The position numbers were made by a program, and so were the translations under genes. The notes beneath the pieces are model-generated. The model saw only the letters and a program-made list of their open reading frames with translations. It made no database searches and was not told the DNA's origin. 64,000 nucleotides of DNA from SURF-55 sp040755195 (GTDB lineage Bacteria > Bacillota > Desulfotomaculia > Desulfotomaculales > Ammonificaceae). Location: positions 9,341 to 73,340 of the forward strand of contig JBFMBL010000012.1 in the NCBI GenBank assembly GCA_040755195.1. The letters run 5' to 3'. The first letter of the stretch is position 1, and each line of letters starts with the position of its first letter. Shown here one piece after another: positions 7,043 to 16,056 of the stretch.

Positions 7043-8456
7043 ATTTTTTCTTGCCGTTTTGCCCCCCCGCCCGAACCCGCCTCTTGGAAGTCCCGGAGAT
7101 TCCCTGATCCGCACGGTATTTCGCCACTGTTCGCCGTGAAACCTTGATCCCGCGCACGGAAAGTATATTTACAATCTCCTGGTCGCTTAGAGGTTTTCCC
7201 GGGTTTTCGGCTGCCACAATCTCCTTTATCAACCATTTTACCGACTGGGCGGCTACCGCTTTGCCGCTTGCGTCGCTTACTCCCCCGCTAAAGAAAACCT
7301 TCAGTCTAAAAATCCCCCTGGGGCACTGTACATATTTTCTGGCCACCGCACGCGAAACCGTGGATTCGTGGAGTCCTACCGCCCGGGCGACTTCTCGTAG
7401 GGTCAACGGTTTCAGCGCGGCGATACCGGTGTCCAAAAAATCTCGCTGCCGCCGGACCAACTCGGAGACAATCCTGTACAGGGTCATCCTGCGTTGTTCA
7501 ATGCTCTTTATAATCCAGAGCGCCTGCTTGTACTTGGTTTGAATGAAGTTCCTGGCTTCGGGATTTGCGGTGTCCCGGCGGACCAGTTCCTGGTACGCAC
7601 GGTTTATTACCAAACGCGGGTAAGCCGTCTCGTTAACCAGGACCACGTATTCCCCGCCGACTTTCTCAATGATAACGTCGGGTAAGAGGTACTGTACCGG
7701 TTCACCGGGGAAGCTGCTGCCGGGCTTCGGACTAAAGCCTCGTATAGTTCCGACGGCCTGCGATACTTCTTCCAAAGTAACGCCGAGTTGACGCGCGATA
7801 ATCGGCAACTTTCCCCCGGCCACCGCTTCAAGGTGGTCGGAAATGATTTTCCCCACCAGCGCTTCGGCCAATCCCTTACTCTCGGCCTGTAAAAGAAGGC
7901 ATTCTTTAAGGTTACGCGCCCCAATACCGGGAGGATCTAATGTTTGCACCAGCTTAAGCGCTTTCTCTACTACAGCCGGCGGGACGCCGAGAGATCCGGC
8001 GGCGTCCCGTACGTTAACCCTGAAGTAACCATCGCCGTCTATGTTACCGATTATGTATTCACAGATTAAATGGTCGTATGTCGACAGATGCAAAAAACCG
8101 ATCTGGGTAATCAGGTAGTCATAAAGGGTGGGCGCACTACTCGAGCGTTCCGGGTCACCGCCGTGAGCAGGAGGTTCGGCATCCCATGCCAAACCGAGAT
8201 CGCTGGAGTCGGAGAAATAATCCATCCAGTCGGCGTTTTCTCGCTCATCGTCAGTTCCCCTTAATTCATTGTCAAGGGAATCCCCGTCACTTTCTTCTTC
8301 CTTTAAATCGAGCAACGGGTTCTCTATCAGTTGTTCGCTGATAAAGCTCTCAAGTTCTTGCGAGGAAAACTGGAGTATCGCTACCGCCTGTTGAAGTTCA
8401 TTTCTAAAAACCAATTTTTGCGTGTGTTCAAGACGCACATCCGGACCGGTACCCAT
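7041..8456 (-). CDS. rpoN: RNA polymerase sigma-54 factor
   Basis: Directs RNA polymerase to -24/-12 promoters and needs an AAA+ activator. 471 residues: N-terminal Gln/Leu-rich activator region (LVFRNELQQAVAILQFSSQEL), an acidic linker, core-binding region, a helix-turn-helix (TLREVARAVGLHESTVSRAV) and the C-terminal RpoN box, here VSRRTVAKYRADQGI against the usual ARRTVAKYRE. ATG at 8456 with GGAGGTAAGG upstream. It is common for Firmicutes of this group to carry rpoN just before gap. No sigma-54 activator is in the window. Confidence 0.95.
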   Translation of the reverse strand: MGTGPDVRLEHTQKLVFRNELQQAVAILQFSSQELESFISEQLIENPLLDLKEEESDGDSLDNELRGTDDERENADWMDYFSDSSDLGLAWDAEPPAHGGDPERSSSAPTLYDYLITQIGFLHLSTYDHLICEYIIGNIDGDGYFRVNVRDAAGSLGVPPAVVEKALKLVQTLDPPGIGARNLKECLLLQAESKGLAEALVGKIISDHLEAVAGGKLPIIARQLGVTLEEVSQAVGTIRGFSPKPGSSFPGEPVQYLLPDVIIEKVGGEYVVLVNETAYPRLVINRAYQELVRRDTANPEARNFIQTKYKQALWIIKSIEQRRMTLYRIVSELVRRQRDFLDTGIAALKPLTLREVARAVGLHESTVSRAVARKYVQCPRGIFRLKVFFSGGVSDASGKAVAAQSVKWLIKEIVAAENPGKPLSDQEIVNILSVRGIKVSRRTVAKYRADQGISGTSKRRVRAGGQNGKKK

Positions 8457-8498
8457 AACCTTACCTCCAGGGTTTTACACACCGCAACCAAACTTCGA

Positions 8499-9470
8499 TT
8501 AGACATTGTCTTTGTTGCCGTCCGACTCCATCTTCTTTCTTATACGCCGGGCAATGGCGGACAGTCTGCGCAACCGGTGATTGACACAGGATTTCGATAC
8601 CGGAGGATGCAGCAGTTCGCCCAGTTCTTTCAGAGTGATCTCGGGGTGTACCAGTCTTAAACGCGCCAGTTCCCTTAGTTCATCCGGTATACCCTCCAAC
8701 CCTACGTGTACAATAATCAGCTCTATTTCTTCTTTGCGCCGCAGCGACGCCTCAACGGTCTTGTTAAGATTTGCGGTTTCGCAGTTCACCAAGCGGTTGA
8801 CCCTGTTTTTTATTTCCCGAAAAATGCGGGCGTTTTCCAGATCTAAAAGCGCGCCGGTCGCCCCCATCAACTTGAGGCACTCGCTTATCGCCGCGCTTTC
8901 CTTTAAATAAACCACATAACCGCTCTTCCGAGCGGCATAACGGGCTTTTAAACCAAGCCGGTTCAAAAGCTTTATTATATCCTGGGCGCAGGCCGCCGAA
9001 GGCGATAAAAACTCAAGGTGATAACCCTCGCCGCTGTTGCTGACCCAACCCGCGCCAAGAAAAAGCCCCCGGAGATATGACCGGCGGCAACACTCTCGCT
9101 GCAACAGCATACGCCGGATACCGGGAAGAGGATGCCCAAAACGGTCCACAACGCCTATTTTGGCCATTATTTTATTGGGGTCCCCAGGAATCCGTACGAG
9201 AAAAAGCTTCGTTTTCCTAAACCGCCGTTGTTCCCGCGTCACAACAGTGACCGGTACGCCGAATACGGTTTGTGCCAACCTGTATGCCTTCCTGGCAACC
9301 GCTGAGTTCTCGGTCCGGATGTCTACCCCGGGACCATTACCGGAACCTCTTGCCACACGCGCGGCAACTCTGGCCAATCCGGCGAGTTCGCTCAACACGC
9401 AGCATGGCCGCTCCCCTACGACCCTTACCAGATCCCCTTTAGTAGCCCGGGAAAATGACGAAACACCCAT
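8499..9470 (-). CDS. whiA: WhiA-type DNA-binding regulator
   Basis: Conserved Gram-positive protein that links chromosome segregation or cell division and, in actinomycetes, sporulation; built from a LAGLIDADG-like N-terminal fold and a C-terminal helix-turn-helix. Here the helix-turn-helix region is HPEITLKELGELLHPPVSKSCVNHRLRRL. The FLGAGWVSNSGEGYHLEF segment carries the degenerate homing-endonuclease signature. Start taken at 9470 (323 residues), matching the family N terminus; the ribosome site there is weak. TATAAT at about 9493-9498 suggests a promoter close by. Its usual neighbour yvcK is missing and a polysaccharide deacetylase lies upstream. Confidence 0.9.
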   Translation of the reverse strand: MGVSSFSRATKGDLVRVVGERPCCVLSELAGLARVAARVARGSGNGPGVDIRTENSAVARKAYRLAQTVFGVPVTVVTREQRRFRKTKLFLVRIPGDPNKIMAKIGVVDRFGHPLPGIRRMLLQRECCRRSYLRGLFLGAGWVSNSGEGYHLEFLSPSAACAQDIIKLLNRLGLKARYAARKSGYVVYLKESAAISECLKLMGATGALLDLENARIFREIKNRVNRLVNCETANLNKTVEASLRRKEEIELIIVHVGLEGIPDELRELARLRLVHPEITLKELGELLHPPVSKSCVNHRLRRLSAIARRIRKKMESDGNKDNV

Positions 9471-9565
9471 TCTCACAACGCCTTTCACCGACATTATACC
9501 ACTAAACACCGGCTGATTGTGAGGCTTTTTCCAGCCGTGCAAGACCGCTGTAAAACCGCCCTTCG

Positions 9566-10459
9566 TTAAGGAGTATAACGTGTGATCTCCCGGACAAACC
9601 TCCGGTTGCTGTAACGCCCCATTATCCGGATCCGCTTGAGCATATAGGGATCGTCCTTTCGCCTGTTAACGCCCTGAATACAGGTAACCGCAGTTTTGAA
9701 ACCGGCCGCCCGCACCATGGCCGCAACTTGCGGGTTAACATCGCCGTAGGGATAGCAAAAATGGTCGACCCGGCACCCCAGTGTTTTTTCGAGCCTGTTT
9801 TTGGCCGTTACAATCTGGTACCGGGCCTCGGCCGGGTCGAGTCCGGTGAGGTGCGGGTGGTCCATGGTATGCGCTCCGAAGTCGACCATTCCGGAGGCTC
9901 TCATCTCTCTGATCTCATGCCAGCCCAGCATCCGGTTTCTGGGCTGTACTCCCCGGTCGGCATCGAAGAAGTTGTAACCCCCGGTCGAGTTGTACACCTG
10001 GTAGATGGTAGCGCAAAAGTGATACTTTTTTAATATAGGCCAGGCGTAAATGTAATTATCGCGGTAGCCGTCGTCAAAGGTAATAACAACAGGCTTGGGT
10101 GGCAAAGTCCCTTCTCCTTCCAAGAAGGACTTCGCTTCATCCATACTTACGACAGTGTACCCGTGATTCTTGAGGTAGTTCATTTGCCAGTCAAACTTCT
10201 CGGGAGAAACGCGCAAACCCAGACCGCCCGCTGCCCGGTCCGGGTTAATCTTATGATATGCAAGAATGGTTACCACGTCCGGCTTGTTACCGGATAAAAC
10301 AGTTCTTGTGTAACCGGTTATTAAAGGAAACATGAGAACGAACGCCAATAAGACCCCAGCGGCCGGCAGCCATAAACGCAAAAAAAGGCCTTTTGTACAG
10401 ACCTCGGATTCGTTTCGGCCCAAATGTCTCTTAGCCCCTAACCCAATAAACTTCAACAC
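9566..10459 (-). CDS. Membrane-anchored polysaccharide deacetylase (NodB family)
   Basis: Carbohydrate esterase family 4 enzyme, probably removing acetyl groups from peptidoglycan or another cell-surface polymer. An N-terminal transmembrane anchor (about residues 27-48) is followed by the catalytic domain with TFDDGYRDN (metal-binding Asp and catalytic base) and HTMDHPHL (metal-binding His), then CYPYGDVNP. All key residues are present. GTG start; ribosome site weak. It occupies the position between rapZ and whiA where yvcK is normally found, so it is likely a later insertion or replacement in this cluster. Confidence 0.88.
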   Translation of the reverse strand: MLKFIGLGAKRHLGRNESEVCTKGLFLRLWLPAAGVLLAFVLMFPLITGYTRTVLSGNKPDVVTILAYHKINPDRAAGGLGLRVSPEKFDWQMNYLKNHGYTVVSMDEAKSFLEGEGTLPPKPVVITFDDGYRDNYIYAWPILKKYHFCATIYQVYNSTGGYNFFDADRGVQPRNRMLGWHEIREMRASGMVDFGAHTMDHPHLTGLDPAEARYQIVTAKNRLEKTLGCRVDHFCYPYGDVNPQVAAMVRAAGFKTAVTCIQGVNRRKDDPYMLKRIRIMGRYSNRRFVREITRYTP

Positions 10460-10484
10460 CCGGCGCCTCTTACAACCGCAACGC

Positions 10485-11363
10485 TCAGCCTACTGACTGA
10501 CCGCCTTCCCGCTGCACATCCCTGTGGCGAACGGTTACCTGGTATTCTTTGGCCGTAAGAATCTCGTCCAGCCTGTTTGCAATCGCCACAGACCGGTGAC
10601 GGCCGCCAGTACAACCCACAGCCACCGTCAGCATGGTCTTTCCCTCTTTAATATACAGCGGGATCAGGAAGTCTATAAGGTTTGTGAATTTGGCTAGGAA
10701 CTCAACGGTTACCGCCGAGGCAAAAACAAATTCCTTTACCGGTGTATCATCCCCGGTAAGCGGGCGCAAGCGTGCAATGTAGTGTGGATTGGGTAGAAAA
10801 CGTACGTCTATTACCAGATCGGCGTCGAGCGGAATACCGTATTTATATCCAAAAGAAAGAACGGTTATCCGGAAACGGCGGAGGTCTTCACCGCTGCCGA
10901 ACAGATTGGTCAGTTGTTCCTTAAGCTGCTGGACAGGCAGCTCGGTGGTGTCGATGATTTTGTGCGCGCGCCCCCTGAGTTCCTCAAGCCGCATCCGCTC
11001 TTCCCTTATTGAGTCCAGCAGTTCGCCGCCAAGAGGATGGGGCCGACGGGATTCCTTAAAACGCCGTACCAGCGTCTCGTCCGACGCCTCAAGGAAAACG
11101 ATTTCATATGGAAAACCATCCCGGTCCAAGCCCGCAAGCACCTTGAAAACCGCGTCGAAGAGTTCACCGCCGCGCACGTCCACCACCAGGGCGATACGCT
11201 GGATAGGGGCAGCCGCTCGCGCGCACAGATCCGCAAACGTCGGGATCAAGGAAGGCGGCAGGTTATCAACACAGAAAAACCCGATGTCCTCAAGACACCG
11301 CACCGCCTGTGTTTTGCCGGCGCCCGAAAGTCCTGTTAGGATTACCAGCCTGGGACTCGGCAT
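10485..11363 (-). CDS. rapZ: RNase adapter / nucleotide-binding protein RapZ (YvcJ)
   Basis: P-loop protein; the E. coli member guides RNase E to the GlmZ sRNA and senses glucosamine-6-phosphate, while the B. subtilis member YvcJ hydrolyses nucleotides and affects competence. Walker A GLSGAGKTQ is at residues 10-18, then EDIGFFCVDNLPPSLI. The conserved C-terminal domain has SFGYKYGIPLDADLVIDVRFLPNP and AVGCTGGRHRSVAIA. ATG at 11363 with AGAGGT upstream. Complete at 292 residues. Confidence 0.95.
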   Translation of the reverse strand: MPSPRLVILTGLSGAGKTQAVRCLEDIGFFCVDNLPPSLIPTFADLCARAAAPIQRIALVVDVRGGELFDAVFKVLAGLDRDGFPYEIVFLEASDETLVRRFKESRRPHPLGGELLDSIREERMRLEELRGRAHKIIDTTELPVQQLKEQLTNLFGSGEDLRRFRITVLSFGYKYGIPLDADLVIDVRFLPNPHYIARLRPLTGDDTPVKEFVFASAVTVEFLAKFTNLIDFLIPLYIKEGKTMLTVAVGCTGGRHRSVAIANRLDEILTAKEYQVTVRHRDVQREGGQSVG

Positions 11364-11379
11364 TTCAAGTACCTCTTTC

Positions 11380-11605
11380 GAGTTACGGGTTGCGGGTTAC
11401 GGGTTAAGTCCTAAGTCGAAAGTCGAAAGTCCAACATCCGAGATTGGGAACTGGAAACCAAAAATGCAAATTGCAATACAGGAGGCACGGGTTGCGAGTT
11501 GCGAGTTGCGAGTTTCCGACCCCGAAGTTCTGAATTCGGGGACTCGCGACTTTGGACTCGTGACTCGTGACTTGTATCTTCTGACTTCAGACTTCGGAAT
11601 TCCGA
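11380..11605. repeat. Imperfect 7-bp tandem repeats between PGI/PMI and rapZ
   Basis: Runs such as GGGTTGC-GGGTTAC, AAGTCGA-AAGTCGA-AAGTCC, GAGTTGC-GAGTTGC and CTCGTGA repeat with a 7-bp period on both sides of a short unrepeated core. No frame in it looks coding. Same family as at 18885-18990, 39230-39312 and 63735-63845. Confidence 0.75.
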
Positions 11606-11614
11606 ATTCTGATT

Positions 11615-12676
11615 CTACCGCTTCGCCAATTCCCCTTTTAAGTAGTCTATAACCTTAACCGGCCCGGGGTCAATGCCATAAAGCGCGGCAAGGTAAAAAC
11701 TCGTCCAGTCGCCCATGTATATAAGGGAGTAAAGACGGGCAAGCATACCGCTGCCGGTGGAATCAATCTCCGAAATACCGCCGACCTTATCCGCAATAAC
11801 CCGCCTTGTAACCTCCATCCGGTAGTCCACACGCGGATGATCCCCTTTGTCCTTGAGCAACACCACCCATAGTTTTTTCAGCAAATCCGCAGGATTCCCA
11901 AAACCGACAATTTCGTTGTGGTTAAGCTCCGGGAAGACGTTCCAGTAGGCGGGCGCCTTTGCGTTTTCGTTAATCTGCCCCTTCCAGCGCTGGGCCACAA
12001 CCTCGGTGTTACCGTGAGACCCCCAGATCACCGGGATGCGGTCCTTAAACTTCTGCGCAAGCTGTTTGGCAGGGTTCTTATCGACTGGTGTTTCTATCCT
12101 GTAGACGGCGGCGTGCTTCTTCATCTCCCGCTCCAGTTCGTCTATCTCGGGGCTGACGCCGCCAAGAAGCCCCAGCCGCTCAAGGACCGCCAGCATCGGC
12201 AGGAAAAGGTAACCCGTCGCGGCCCGCGGCTGCAAACCGCCGGGCACCTCTATAACCGGTATGTTGTCCGCGTCCGCGAGCGCCCGCAGCTTTCCGCCCG
12301 CAGTCAAAACGATAACAGGGGACCCTTTTTCCCGGGCCCGGTGGTATGCGCTCAAGGTCTCTTCGGTATTTCCCGAATAACTCACCGCAAAGACCAGGGT
12401 TTTGCCGTCCACAAATGCCGGCAGCGTATAATCTCGATTCACCTGAACCGGCACGCCGAGCCGCTCCTGACAATAAATGCGCAAAAGATCCCCCCCGATG
12501 GCGGAACCTCCTAAACCCGTTACCAGCACCGCCCGGACATCATCCACCGTCCGTAAGGGCGCCTTTTGCCCCGCCTGATATGCCTGTAAACACTGGGCGC
12601 CCAAATCCGCCAGCGAGGAGTGCATTCCCACGGTATCCAGAGCTTTTAACTTCGCTGTGTCGTTAAGATCCACCAA
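11615..12676 (-). CDS. Bifunctional phosphoglucose/phosphomannose isomerase
   Basis: Interconverts glucose 6-phosphate or mannose 6-phosphate with fructose 6-phosphate. The 353-residue size and double SIS fold match the archaeal-type PGI/PMI family rather than the longer classical Pgi. Visible landmarks: GLGGSAIGGDLLR, the phosphosugar-binding SYSGNTEETLSAY, catalytic-region ELNHNEIVGF and the C-terminal TSFYLAALYGIDPGPVKVIDYLK. GTG start at 12676 with AAGGAGGGG upstream. It sits between the glycogen-debranching gene and rapZ and feeds hexose phosphate into the glycolysis genes nearby. Confidence 0.92.
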   Translation of the reverse strand: MVDLNDTAKLKALDTVGMHSSLADLGAQCLQAYQAGQKAPLRTVDDVRAVLVTGLGGSAIGGDLLRIYCQERLGVPVQVNRDYTLPAFVDGKTLVFAVSYSGNTEETLSAYHRAREKGSPVIVLTAGGKLRALADADNIPVIEVPGGLQPRAATGYLFLPMLAVLERLGLLGGVSPEIDELEREMKKHAAVYRIETPVDKNPAKQLAQKFKDRIPVIWGSHGNTEVVAQRWKGQINENAKAPAYWNVFPELNHNEIVGFGNPADLLKKLWVVLLKDKGDHPRVDYRMEVTRRVIADKVGGISEIDSTGSGMLARLYSLIYMGDWTSFYLAALYGIDPGPVKVIDYLKGELAKR

Positions 12677-12708
12677 CCGCCTTCCCCTCCTTCTTAAAAT
12701 ATAGTACT

Positions 12709-12918
12709 TCTTTCGATGAGCGCAGCGATGAGCTTCGCATTACTGCGTCAGACCGGCAGAGCCGAATCCTCACGTACCTCCATGTACGCTCCGGTTCGTC
12801 TCTGCCGGTCTTCCTTGTACTGCTCGCTCCTCGCCGCGTTCCGCCTTTGTTACGTTACCGCTTCGAAGCAGCCAGCTTAAGGATCTACATTTTCATCGTT
12901 CGTGGTGCCGCCCAAGAC
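12709..12918. repeat. MITE-like palindromic repeat overlapping the end of the debranching-enzyme gene
   Basis: About 210 bp with an internal hairpin (CGGCAGAG / CTCTGCCG) around CACGTACCTCCATGTACGCTCC. The outer parts recur at 39104-39212 with the core missing (TTTCGATGRGCGCRGCGATGAGC at one end, ATTTTCATC...GTGGYRCC at the other). The core resembles that of the elements at 30757, 33919 and 53048. Its right end supplies the last codons and stop of the neighbouring gene. Confidence 0.6.
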
Positions 12919-14875
12919 AACGAACTTCCAGCACATCTTCCGCATACGCCCGGAGAACCTCCGCCACTCCCCAGGCCTGGGCAAAGCAACCCCGCGGCAG
13001 ATGAGGCATATCCCCGTCAAAGATTTCAGACACGTAACCCACTCCGTGGTCGCCGAGATGGTCCACGAAAGGCGCAAGAAAGGCACGCGCCCGTTCGCGG
13101 CTTGCCTCGGATTGATTGTGTACCTTACGGTAAGCGGTAACAAAGGGGCCGGCAAGCCAGCTCCAAACCGTTCCCTGGTGGTAAGCGGCATCCCGGCTTC
13201 CGACATCCCCCGAATAGCAGCCCTTATAAGCCGGATCCCCTGTGGAAAGGGAACGTAACCCGTAAGGGGTATAAAGCTCTTGTTCGACGCAGCGCAGCAC
13301 CGCGCGCGATTGTTCCGGCTCAAGCGGGGAATACGGCAGACTTACGGCAAAAATCTGGTTGGGACGAATACTGGGGTCGCTACCGTCACTGCGCAGGACA
13401 TCGTAAAGGTAACCATCCGGACACCAGAAGGCTTTAAAACCATTGCGAACCCGCTCGCGAAGCCCGGCGAAAGGAAAAGCAAGGCCAAAGCGATGATAGA
13501 AGCTTTCGAGGACACAAACAGCATTGTACCATAGTGCGTTTATCTCCACCGCTTTGCCGTGCCGGGGCGTGACAACCCAGCCGCCGACCTTCGCGTCCAT
13601 CCAGGTGAGTTGGATCCCGGGATCACCGGCCTGAATAAGGCCGTCGTTATCCATCCGGATCCCGAAATGCGTTCCTTCGGTATAGTGGGTCAAGATCTCG
13701 GTCAGCACCGGAAGCGCCGTCTTAAAGACGAAGTCCTCGTCTGCCGTGTACTCCAGGTATTTATAAACAGCATGGAAGTACCAGAGCGCCGCATCTACCG
13801 TGTTGTAAAGCGGCTCTCCGCCGCTTTCCGGGAAAAGGTTAGGCAAAAGTCCGCCCCTGAGGTGTGAACCAAACAAAGTCAGAATCTCACGGGCTGAGGC
13901 GTACCGGCGGGTTGTAAGGGTCAGTCCGGGCAAAGCAATCATGGCATCACGGCCCCAGTCGGTGAACCACGGGTAGCCGGCGATTACGGTCGCGGTATCC
14001 GTCGCGGCCCGTTTTACCACAAAAGCGTCCGCCGCTCGCACCAGGGTCAAAGCGAAAGGGTCACCCAGACCGGTATCTTTTTCAAGTTCCCGCAGCCTCT
14101 CCTTTTCCTCTGAAAGAAGCGCGCCCGCAACGGCTGGATCAAGACCTTCGCCCGCGGCAGCCGTTACCGCGAAAACGGTCTCGTCTTCCGCCGACAACGC
14201 CACTTCGAACCGTCCCGGCAGGAAATGATCCTCCCAGGGGTTCAGCCCCCGCTCGGCCTCTTCCGGGTAATGCATACCGTAAAACCAGTCAGGAGAGGCA
14301 TAAAACTCCCCTTTGCCGCTCTGCAGTATTAAAGGCGGCAACCCTTCCCCGCCGTTGATCATAACGCCCCCGGAAACCGGTTCCTGGCGGAAATCAACCT
14401 CGCCCTTATAGCTGTTCCCGTGATGGCTCCGGCGGTTCACCATCGGCGTCAGGATAAGGCGCGCCGCGGGGCCGCCGTTGAATATCCGGTAAATTATAAT
14501 GGCAGCGTTCACGCCATGGGGCATGAAAATAAGCTTTCGCAAAAGGATGCTTCCGAAGGAATAGGTGAATTCCGGAAAGGGGTCTACGGTCACCCGTTGG
14601 AGGTGAACAAAGCCGCTTTCGGTCACCCCGCCCGCGGTGTGGTTCGTCGCCAGATTATAATAAGTGCCCCCGCTTTCGACCTTTTCGTCAAGCTTGGCAA
14701 GAAGAAGAAAGCGTCTGGCTGGAGGGTTCAACGCCGCTATCAGAAGCCCGTGATATCGCCTTGTATTAGCTCCGATTACGGTGCCGGAGGCATAGCCGCC
14801 AAGCCCGTTGGTCACCAGCCACTCGCGCTCACATCCCCGTTTGAAGGTCTTCCACGCCTCTACGCCGAAATGCAC
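12893..14875 (-). CDS. Glycogen debranching enzyme (amylo-alpha-1,6-glucosidase, archaeal type)
   Basis: Hydrolyses alpha-1,6 branch glucose from glycogen or related glucans. N-terminal GDE_N domain (EWLVTNGLGGYASGTVIGANTRRYHGLL) to about residue 270, then the (alpha/alpha)6 catalytic domain with PWFTDWGRDAMIALPGLTL, GDPGIQLTWMDAK and YHQGTVWSW, holding the acidic catalytic residues. GTG at 14875 (660 residues) is preferred to GTG at 14905: it gives the family start MHFG and has GGAGGTT about 12 nt upstream. The last few residues and the TGA come from the repeat at 12709-12918. Glycogen genes for synthesis are not in view. Confidence 0.9.
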   Translation of the reverse strand: MHFGVEAWKTFKRGCEREWLVTNGLGGYASGTVIGANTRRYHGLLIAALNPPARRFLLLAKLDEKVESGGTYYNLATNHTAGGVTESGFVHLQRVTVDPFPEFTYSFGSILLRKLIFMPHGVNAAIIIYRIFNGGPAARLILTPMVNRRSHHGNSYKGEVDFRQEPVSGGVMINGGEGLPPLILQSGKGEFYASPDWFYGMHYPEEAERGLNPWEDHFLPGRFEVALSAEDETVFAVTAAAGEGLDPAVAGALLSEEKERLRELEKDTGLGDPFALTLVRAADAFVVKRAATDTATVIAGYPWFTDWGRDAMIALPGLTLTTRRYASAREILTLFGSHLRGGLLPNLFPESGGEPLYNTVDAALWYFHAVYKYLEYTADEDFVFKTALPVLTEILTHYTEGTHFGIRMDNDGLIQAGDPGIQLTWMDAKVGGWVVTPRHGKAVEINALWYNAVCVLESFYHRFGLAFPFAGLRERVRNGFKAFWCPDGYLYDVLRSDGSDPSIRPNQIFAVSLPYSPLEPEQSRAVLRCVEQELYTPYGLRSLSTGDPAYKGCYSGDVGSRDAAYHQGTVWSWLAGPFVTAYRKVHNQSEASRERARAFLAPFVDHLGDHGVGYVSEIFDGDMPHLPRGCFAQAWGVAEVLRAYAEDVLEVRCLGRHHER

Positions 14876-14894
14876 TTTTATTTTCCAACCTCCA

Positions 14895-15085
14895 AAATTA
14901 GTCACGAGTCACGAGTCGCGGGTCGCCAGTCCTGAGTCAAAAAAATCGCTTAGTTATACCTATCTGCATAATCCGCGGTTCCAACGTTCCCCTTGCCTCC
15001 TGCCTCATTCATCATTCCGCATTCATCATTCCTCATTCCGCATTTTGGTTCCCTTGGCGTCTTGGCGGTTTAATTATTTTCCGAA
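14895..15085. repeat. Gene-boundary repeats upstream of the debranching-enzyme gene
   Basis: Contains 7-bp-period DNA (GTCACGA-GTCACGA-GTCGCGG, 14904-14926), three tandem copies of a CATTCATCATTCC-like unit (15004-15043) and the motif CTTGGCGTCTTGGCGGTT (15054-15071), whose complement recurs near 53710. No gene seen. Confidence 0.6.
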
Positions 15086-15088
15086 TAG

Positions 15089-16045
15089 TTATCCTGGTTT
15101 AAGGGCGTAAGCCACGGCTCCAAAAACGCCCGCCCTTCCGCCAAGCTCCGCGGTTGCCACCTGCGCCGCCTCCCAGGCGCTCGAGAAGGCGCGGCGTTTT
15201 GCCTCTTCCTCAAACGTTCCCCAGAAAAGTGACGCGCTTTTCATCATCCCACCGCCAAGAACAACAATGGCGGGGTTGAGGAGGTTTATAACCCCCGCTA
15301 CCCCGATTCCCAGCCAGCGGGCGGCGGCGTTAAATAGACCCAGCGCCTCGCCGTCTCCCCTGATAGCCGCCTGGCTTACGGTCTCCGCAGTCACCGTCTC
15401 AATCACCCCGCCGGCCGCGGCCAGGATCGCCCTTCCTTTCCCCTGGGTGATAAGGCTTTTGGCCTCCCGGGCTACCGCGGTTCCCGAAGCGAGTGCCTCA
15501 AGACAACCTCTGTTCCCGCACTGGCACAGCGGCCCGTCAGGCAGGACGGTAATATGGCCGATTTCACCGGCGCCGCAACCCGCCCCCCGGTAAAGCCTGC
15601 CCCCCAAGACCAGGCCCCCGCCGATTCCGGTGCTTACCGTGAGGTACACAAGGTCGTTAACGTCTCTTCCCGCGCCGTAAACGAACTCACCCCATGCAGC
15701 AAGGTTGGCGTCGTTATCGACGAAAACGGGAACCCCTATAATCTCCTCCAGGGAAGCCTTGAGCGGCGCGTTTCGCCACCCCAGGTTCGGCGCCACGTAC
15801 ACAATACCCGTTTCCGTGTCGAGAGGGCCGGGGGCTCCAACCCCTACCCGGAGAAGCCCTCCGGAAACCCCTGCCAGCCGCTGTACCTCCGCCACCGTTT
15901 CCGCGATGCGGTTGAGAACCACCTCGTAGCCCTCCCGGGCAAGGGTAGGAACCTTTAATTCCGCCCGTATCTTACCGTCAAGCGTGGCCAGAGCCGTATA
16001 AATTTTCGTCCCGCCGAGATCTACCCCGACCACGTAACTGCTCAA
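15089..16045 (-). CDS. glk: ROK-family glucokinase
   Basis: Phosphorylates glucose with ATP. ROK layout: N-terminal ATP loop VGVDLGGTKIYTALA (residues 6-20), sugar-binding DNDANLAAWGE, TVSTGIGGGLV, EIGHITV and the zinc signature CQCGNRGCLE, all intact. 318 residues with no helix-turn-helix, so a kinase and not a ROK repressor. Start is TTG at 16045 with AGGGGGA upstream. Hexose 6-phosphate from it enters through the PGI/PMI gene nearby. The exact sugar is inferred. Confidence 0.88.
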   Translation of the reverse strand: MSSYVVGVDLGGTKIYTALATLDGKIRAELKVPTLAREGYEVVLNRIAETVAEVQRLAGVSGGLLRVGVGAPGPLDTETGIVYVAPNLGWRNAPLKASLEEIIGVPVFVDNDANLAAWGEFVYGAGRDVNDLVYLTVSTGIGGGLVLGGRLYRGAGCGAGEIGHITVLPDGPLCQCGNRGCLEALASGTAVAREAKSLITQGKGRAILAAAGGVIETVTAETVSQAAIRGDGEALGLFNAAARWLGIGVAGVINLLNPAIVVLGGGMMKSASLFWGTFEEEAKRRAFSSAWEAAQVATAELGGRAGVFGAVAYALKPG

Positions 16046-16056
16046 ATAAATTCCCC

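Noticed and set aside
6931..7236. Minus-strand 101-codon frame over the rpoN end
   Set aside because: Translation of an inverted intergenic repeat (TTETQRTRR type), a familiar false gene.
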